This document shows, piece by piece, positions 57,985 to 64,000 of a DNA stretch of 64,000 nucleotides. Origin of the DNA: Eudromia elegans (Eukaryota > Chordata > Aves > Tinamiformes > Tinamidae); the NCBI GenBank assembly GCA_003342815.1, contig PTEX01000196.1, positions 1,309,822-1,373,821 of the forward strand. The letters run 5' to 3'. The position numbers and the translations under genes were made by a program. Each line of letters opens with the position of its first letter. Position 1 is the first letter of the stretch. The notes under the pieces were generated by a model. The model saw nothing but the letters and a program-made list of their open reading frames with translations, was not told the DNA's origin and searched no databases.

Positions 57985-60900
57985 AAACTGCTGGAAAAGA
58001 AAGAGGGAGCAAAATCAGGAAGCATAAATTTAAGTGTTATGATTGTGGTAGGTAGGGAAATATGTAACCAGCCTCAGAACAGTCTCAGAAATTAGTAAGA
58101 AGTAACAAATTATTGTAGGTTGCGGATCGAGAGAAGGAAAAGAAAGATATCATAGCACAGTTTGATCAGCTGTTACTGCAAGAGTACTTCCAAAGATTTA
58201 GCTAACAGTTAATGCATCCATTTTACGCATTTCTCTTTTGACATGAGAAGGGGAAAATCTGAGATGAATAACTGAGGTTGCTAATGTCAGCTAATTGTTT
58301 CTGCTAAGAAGTTGTGGCAGCCTCTAAATTTACAGGAAGAAGACTGAGATAACAGAGCAGATACCATTGCATTCAGTTTTATAATCCCCAAGGTGAGAAT
58401 CCTAATCTGTATTAGCAACTTCTGGCATCACTGGATGCTAAGTAATTATCCAATAATTCAGCAAAGCAAACAATTCCTTAAAATATATTTTTTTATTTTA
58501 TTAATGAAATAAAATTCTCATCAAATCCTGTCAAATTCAGCTTTTCTACTTTTCAGTCTACCCATCACCTCTGGAAGGATTTTCTCCCCTTCCTTTCTCT
58601 TCTTTTTATACTTATTATATAAACCATCTGGGCCTAATTAGCTAACACAAAGAGAGGTTGTCTTGAGCTTCCGCTTCTCATTACTCCTATTAGCTGATTC
58701 CTGAACCTTGCAAACACATAGCTGGATAATTTTACTGCCCAGCTCTTTATGGATGGGTGTACACACACCACATGGAGACCCAAATGCATTATGTGCAGCA
58801 TCAGTGATCCATGGCACAGAAACACAGGCGTTCTAGTGCCAAGGCTGTCAGAAACACTGGGCTTTCATTTTGCAGACACGCCTGGACAATGCGTTTGGTT
58901 TAGACCCACATGGGTCCCCATCTAGAGATTCACGCTTCAGTGCATAGAAATCAGAGCAAAGTCAGCTTAAAAGGATTTTTTTTTCTTTCTGCTTTGCAAC
59001 CAAAACTTATAAAATAATGAATTTCACACGATTTCCAACAAAGTGAATCCACGCTTATTCAAAAGACCCATGAACCCTAACAACTCCTTTAGCAAACATT
59101 GTTAAGAAACCCAAAACAAGGCAAGTTTTTCATAGTTTGTTAGCAAACATTTGGCCCAATTTCAAACATCAAATCGCAGCTCACACAGCAGCAGTGTGCA
59201 AACTGTCAGTTTGCAGACAGCAAAATACACAATATGGTTTAGCTGCAATGCAAGGCTTTGCTGTACTTCCCAGCACTATGTCAGGTTTCAACACAATATC
59301 ACCTTTAATACCAGATCTTTGTTTTAATTTCTGCCCTTTCCTTTATTTTCAAATTTGTCTTTTTTTCTTCTCAGTTTCAGTACCACAGAAAGTATTTATC
59401 TCTCAAAATCTCATAGGAAATGTTGATCTCTAGAAATTCTAGACCATTTGAGTGTTATTAATAAATGATCTAGAGAGACACCAACAGTGTCTAGTCTAGT
59501 ACCATAAGACTAAAATGAAAGGTGAGAGTTCTTACTGATTAATTTTCATTATTTTTTTTCCCAGCAAATTGGGTATTCTCCTCCAGATTCTATACTGCTA
59601 CTAAAATTGTGAATATTTCCCAACCTTATTTTACGTGTTACTACAAAGGTAAAAATTAAAACTTACTGTCAATCCAGTTGATCAAAATACACAGCTATGT
59701 CTATTGTGCTACCAAAATATACAAATGCAAGATGAATGTTTGTGATACAGGCACAAGCACTGACAAAATAGTAAACACTAATTCGTGAATATATTTTCTG
59801 CACCAAGGATTTTTCAAGGTTTCCTTAGTGACTTCTAAAGATGCTATTGGACAGAAAAAAAAAAAAAGCATGAAAGGTAGGTGGATTCATATGAAACACA
59901 GATATTCATGCACAAAAGGTAGGCTTGCATTCAACATTAATATTTGCCTCAACACTAATTACAAGCTTTTGTTCAGATTTGTTGTCGATAATGAGGTCTA
60001 TGACCTCTAAGTAAACGTGTTTTATTGAAAAACACAGTGCCTTTCTAATGTTAAAATGAATCTTTCAAGAAACAGCTCATCTCTGTGTGATAGGATAATT
60101 ATTCTCTAATTAGAAGATGTGGCATTTATATCTATATGTGTTGTTAAAGAATATTACAATACAGACATGAAAACATTTGAAACCATAAGACACCTTCAGA
60201 CTGAAAAATAGATAGGGGATGGCTTTAAGACTAACTGTCATGAAGGAATGGTAGCTGGAGGCAGTAGGAAGACCCCAAAGAGTCAACTCAAAAGCAAGCA
60301 TCTTCTGTGTGACTAAAGAGCCTTTTTGTTTGGTGTTATACAGGTAATCGCGTTAGGAAACGGTGTCTACGTGAAAATAAGAAGCTGAAAGGCTCATGCT
60401 CTTCATATGCCCATCAGAGGAATGTGCATGTCCAGACTTCTGTTATTATCTCAGGATCTTACACCCTCTCACAACCTTCAACACCACCACACTGATCAAG
60501 TGTCTTTCTGTGCACAGAGAACTGCAGCAAAATGAAACCTGATTGCCTGATTTTCAGAGACTTGTTCCCCAAATCCCTAAATAAGTGCTTGAATCAATGT
60601 AAGTATACATTTAATGTAAGTTAAGTTCCTAAATTTAAATGAAATGATCGTGAGCAAATGTGAAAACACTTCAGTTTCAATATACATATTTTAAAAAAAA
60701 AAAATCTATCACAGGAGTGAGGAAGTTAGACTTTCTAATATCTGCTAATTAGAAGTTGCATACCAGCTGGTATTTGCTTGTGTTTAATTATTATAAACTG
60801 TTAGTACAATTCTTCACTCCTATAAATTGCTATAACTTTAAAAGGAAACAGGAAAACAGCCTGAAGAAGAGGGCAACGTACACTTATTTATTGACATTAA

Positions 60901-62121
60901 AACTGAATGAAGCTTAACAAGTTCCTGACAAAGTAACATGCTGACATTGTGACTGCACTTGAAATCCAGCATTGCATTTGAAAGAGAGGAAACAAGGGAG
61001 GGCTTCACAGAAAACTCCTTTGAGAAAGTAACACACATATGTTTTGTAGATCTCAGAGTTAAATCTGTGTCCTTGGAGTGAGTCTGTGACCTGTAAGGAG
61101 GTATCTGCTGTGTTTAGCCTACTGTTCATAGATTTATTTTCTTTTAGCCTTCTTTTTCTTTTAGCTCCTTTAGCATTGAGTGCAGTCATGCCTCCTCTCT
61201 CCCCCAACTTCTCTAGCTACTTTTCTCTTTCTACCTTTCCTTTCTACTTTTGCTTCCCTGGCATCTGTGACCAAGTCACCCCTTCAAATTATTCAATCTT
61301 TGAAAAATTACTCATAGCCTCCCTGCCTGCCTGCCCTCCCTTCCCAGTCTAGCTAGTTCTTCTGATTCAGGTAAATGTCAGGGTAGGTTCTCCTTCCTGA
61401 GGAACAGCAGGGTACCCTCTAAAGTAAGGTGAAGGAAGGTGAAGGTTTTTTTTCCTTTTCAATGCAAGGTGAAAAGGAAAATACTGTTAACAGAACCAAC
61501 TCCCACAATCCTACAGACTGAGACAGGTAGCCTCTAGATACCATTTTCCTTCATTCAGAATGCAAGTTTATCACTCCATATCAATTTTAGATAGTGGGCT
61601 TATTATGAAAGTGTAAGTACCTGTCATCTGCTCTGTTGGGAGTACTACAAAATTCCTGGTTTTTGCCTTTTACCTACATAATCAAATTGTATACTTTACA
61701 TAAAAGAAACACCTCTGCAATTATCACATTTTGTACAACCTAAAAGTTCTTTGTAAATACACAAACATACACAAAGACAGAAACACAAAGGATGCACCCT
61801 TTGATTCAGCAATAAAGTTTGTGATATCTGTGATTTCACTATCCTTATAACAATGAAACACTTCTCAATCTGACAGTTTTTCCCCAGTATTTATTCCCAG
61901 ACTTTTCCACTAAATGCTTGAGTCATCTTCAGTCTGCTTACAGCTTGTCTGGTTGTTGTTCATGCAGAGCCACAGCAAAAATCAAAACTAAACATAAATT
62001 GAAACCCTAAGTGTTGATAAACAAATGAGAGGACAGAGCACACTACACAGCTGCAGGACACCACGCATCACACAGCTGCAATCCCAGTTCAAAGGATCAA
62101 GCAAAATAACATTGTTTCTAT

Positions 62122-62157
62122 GAAGAAATTATTAAGAAGAAATTATTAAGAAGAAAG
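62122..62157. repeat. Tandem repeat, 14-bp unit, two copies plus a partial
   Basis: GAAGAAATTATTAA occurs twice without a mismatch, followed by a partial third copy (GAAGAAA). Confidence 0.88.
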
Positions 62158-63414
62158 CATTACTATAACCCAGATATCTCTTCTCACTCTCCTTGAAAAC
62201 ACACATGCTTGGTTCAATGGAGCATTGAACCCACTTACAGTCCCTTGAATATACCAAATGCAGAGCTTGAAGTGTATCTTGAAAGGGAGGTTCACATTAT
62301 TTGAAGTCACATTATGTCTTTCTTAAACATGAGTTCCTACCTTTTCCCCTGTGATAGCCTCCTATTTCCACACCACTGTCCATTGCCCTAGCCAAGATGC
62401 TAGTGTGGCTACATGAGCCAACTGAAAAGTAAATTTTCTTTTCCTGGTTTATTCTGGTTTATTATCTAAGTTTCTGCATGGCCACACAAATACCAGCTTA
62501 ATGAAGGAGGCAGAAGAGAGGTGTGAACAAGGAACCAAGAAAGAGGCAGCATAACTGGTTTAGCATCGTCACCATATGTCCAACTGTAATTTAGAAATGC
62601 AGCTTCTATGTATATTTCTTCACAAAGAACAAAAAAATTAATAAGTATTTAAAATATGGTACAAAATACAGTAGCTATATTTTGCAGCTTTTTTTTATAA
62701 GAGCTTTTGTTTTACTTAGTCTGAGTAACTCAGGACATTTCTTGAGGTTCATATCTAATCAGAAGAGAAAATGGGAAGTGCTGCAGTAATCTGAGTTAAG
62801 TCTAGATCTTGGGAAAAAAAAAAAAAAGAAAAAAAAAAAGATACCATTATTTCCTGAAAACTAAGCATAGAGTCAGCTCTCGAAAATGACTTGAAGCAGA
62901 AACTTCTCTGCAGCTCTGTTTATTAGTCCCAGATGGATTTCAGTGCATTGGAGTTACTTTTAGTATATTTGAATAGCCCGGTTTGGAGTTGAGCAGTCCT
63001 ATTACTGCATCTTGCTGAGGCACCACCAGGACTTGCTTGGCTTGACAGAAGACACCTGATGGGATTTGGAGATTTAGTAAACAAAATGGCTGCAGTGGAA
63101 AAGTTCTGTTGGTACAGTCCCAGAAAATCTGTGTGCATCTTATGCAGCTCACACAGCTCGGCACCAGAAAAAACAGTGTATTCAGCATTTGAGTTTCATG
63201 CAAATATTTTAACATATTAAGCCCATAGAATAAATTAGAGCTTTTTCAGCACTCTTGCAAGCACAGTTTGCAAACACATTCACGGGATGTACAAATCCTG
63301 TGTCCAGGACTGCCTGGGCCACACAGACTCAGAAAGAAGGTAGGATGTGGAGGAGGAAAGGCTATATGCCCTATATGCATTTAATTTACTGACTATAAAA
63401 AAGAATGATTTTTT

Positions 63415-63454
63415 TTCCTGATTGACTTTTTCTGATTGATTTTCCTGATTGACT
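63415..63454. repeat. Short tandem array, 13-14-bp unit, three copies
   Basis: TTTCCTGATTGAC or a one-to-two-base variant occurs three times head to tail. Confidence 0.8.
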
Positions 63455-63750
63455 TTGCATAAACCGAGGATGGCCTGAGATACTCATGTTCGTGGAAGAA
63501 GTCCTGACCCTTCTTTGTGTCCTCAACTGTTTGGGCAGTTTGGAACAATCCCAAAGACCATTACTTACACAAAGTCTGAGGCATTAAGAATGCTGAAAAT
63601 TTACACGTGCATGCAAACTCTCTCAAGTCCTTTATCTGAAGTTCAGGATTAGTCTACCCAGAGCAACATACAATTTACAGCCATCAAAGACACAGCTGAT
63701 GAAACTTAAACTTCTCCAAGTCTTGGTAAAAGCAGTGCATTTCAGTTTTT

Positions 63751-63788
63751 AAACATATATATATGTTTATATATATGTATATATATAT
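63751..63788. repeat. TA-rich microsatellite
   Basis: Alternating TA with TG and TTTA interruptions, about 38 bp, with partial inverted symmetry. Confidence 0.85.
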
Positions 63789-64000
63789 GGCCCCCATACA
63801 GTACACTCTGAGCTGTTCACATCACAGGATTTCCAGAAATAACAATTATGTGTAGAAGATAATTGCTCGTGATTATCCAGAAAAGATATTTCAACTTCAT
63901 GTTCAGTACGCAATAGCTGCTTACTACAGGGCAGTATGATACTGGAGCTTATTTATGTCAAGCTGTACAATTAACCTGAAGCTTGGCATTTGTTGGTTTG
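63789..64000. other. AT-rich non-coding DNA at the window end
   Basis: Nothing recognisable is seen in the last 212 bases. Confidence 0.6.

Larger units (their letters stand above)
53341..63750. other. AT-rich non-coding DNA, no supported gene
   Basis: Unique AT-rich sequence containing a perfect hairpin (53386-53407), a TA/TG microsatellite (57861-57984), pyrimidine-rich runs (61190-61260), a 14-bp tandem repeat (62122-62157), A-rich runs (62814-62840) and a short CCTGATTGA array (63415-63454). A short purine-rich minus-strand frame near 53770-53880 is noted as a finding. No gene is supported. Confidence 0.6.

Noticed and set aside
57753-58025. 90-codon minus-strand frame rich in Ile, Tyr and Thr
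   Set aside because: Most of it lies over the TA/TG microsatellite.

Overview
The window looks like gene-poor vertebrate nuclear DNA, most likely from a bird. The clearest evidence is four CR1 LINE fragments. Two of them end in the CR1 3' signature (a 'ttccaacctta' stretch followed by ATTCTAYG-type octamers), and all encode recognisable CR1 ORF2 pieces or 3' UTR. CR1 also occurs in turtles and crocodilians, so 'bird' is an inference. The rest is AT-rich, CpG-poor sequence with microsatellites and short tandem duplications. There is no bacterial-style gene organisation.

Layout: 1-264 is a CR1 fragment (minus strand) running off the left edge and still open through the reverse-transcriptase core. 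265-30000 is AT-rich unique DNA with TA-rich microsatellites, small tandem duplications and two weakly supported candidate host exons on the minus strand (17637-17705 and 10096-10185). 30001-31515 is a 5'-truncated, decayed CR1 (minus strand). 31911-32064 is a 154-bp GGAA purine tract. 36539-36799 is a locally GC-richer patch open on both strands. 36962-37052 is a CR1 3'-end scrap with internal triplication, and 37512-37985 is a third 5'-truncated CR1 on the plus strand. 42578-43114 carries two copies of a short unidentified repeat. 45400-46820 is a stretch richer in CpG and GC. 53240-53340 is a 101-bp T tract. 57861-57984 and 63751-63788 are TA-rich microsatellites.

No complete host gene, tRNA, rRNA, CRISPR array, DNA transposon or retroviral element could be supported by reading. 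Most short open frames are what AT-rich DNA gives by chance, or translate repeats. The two minus-strand candidate exons are phase-compatible and, if real, would put much of the window in long introns of an unidentified gene transcribed right to left. I did not find a convincing new biological system. The items most worth checking are the exon pair, the duplicated 42.6/43.0 kb segment, the GC-richer two-strand open region at 36.5 kb, and the elements that look like conserved non-coding DNA.
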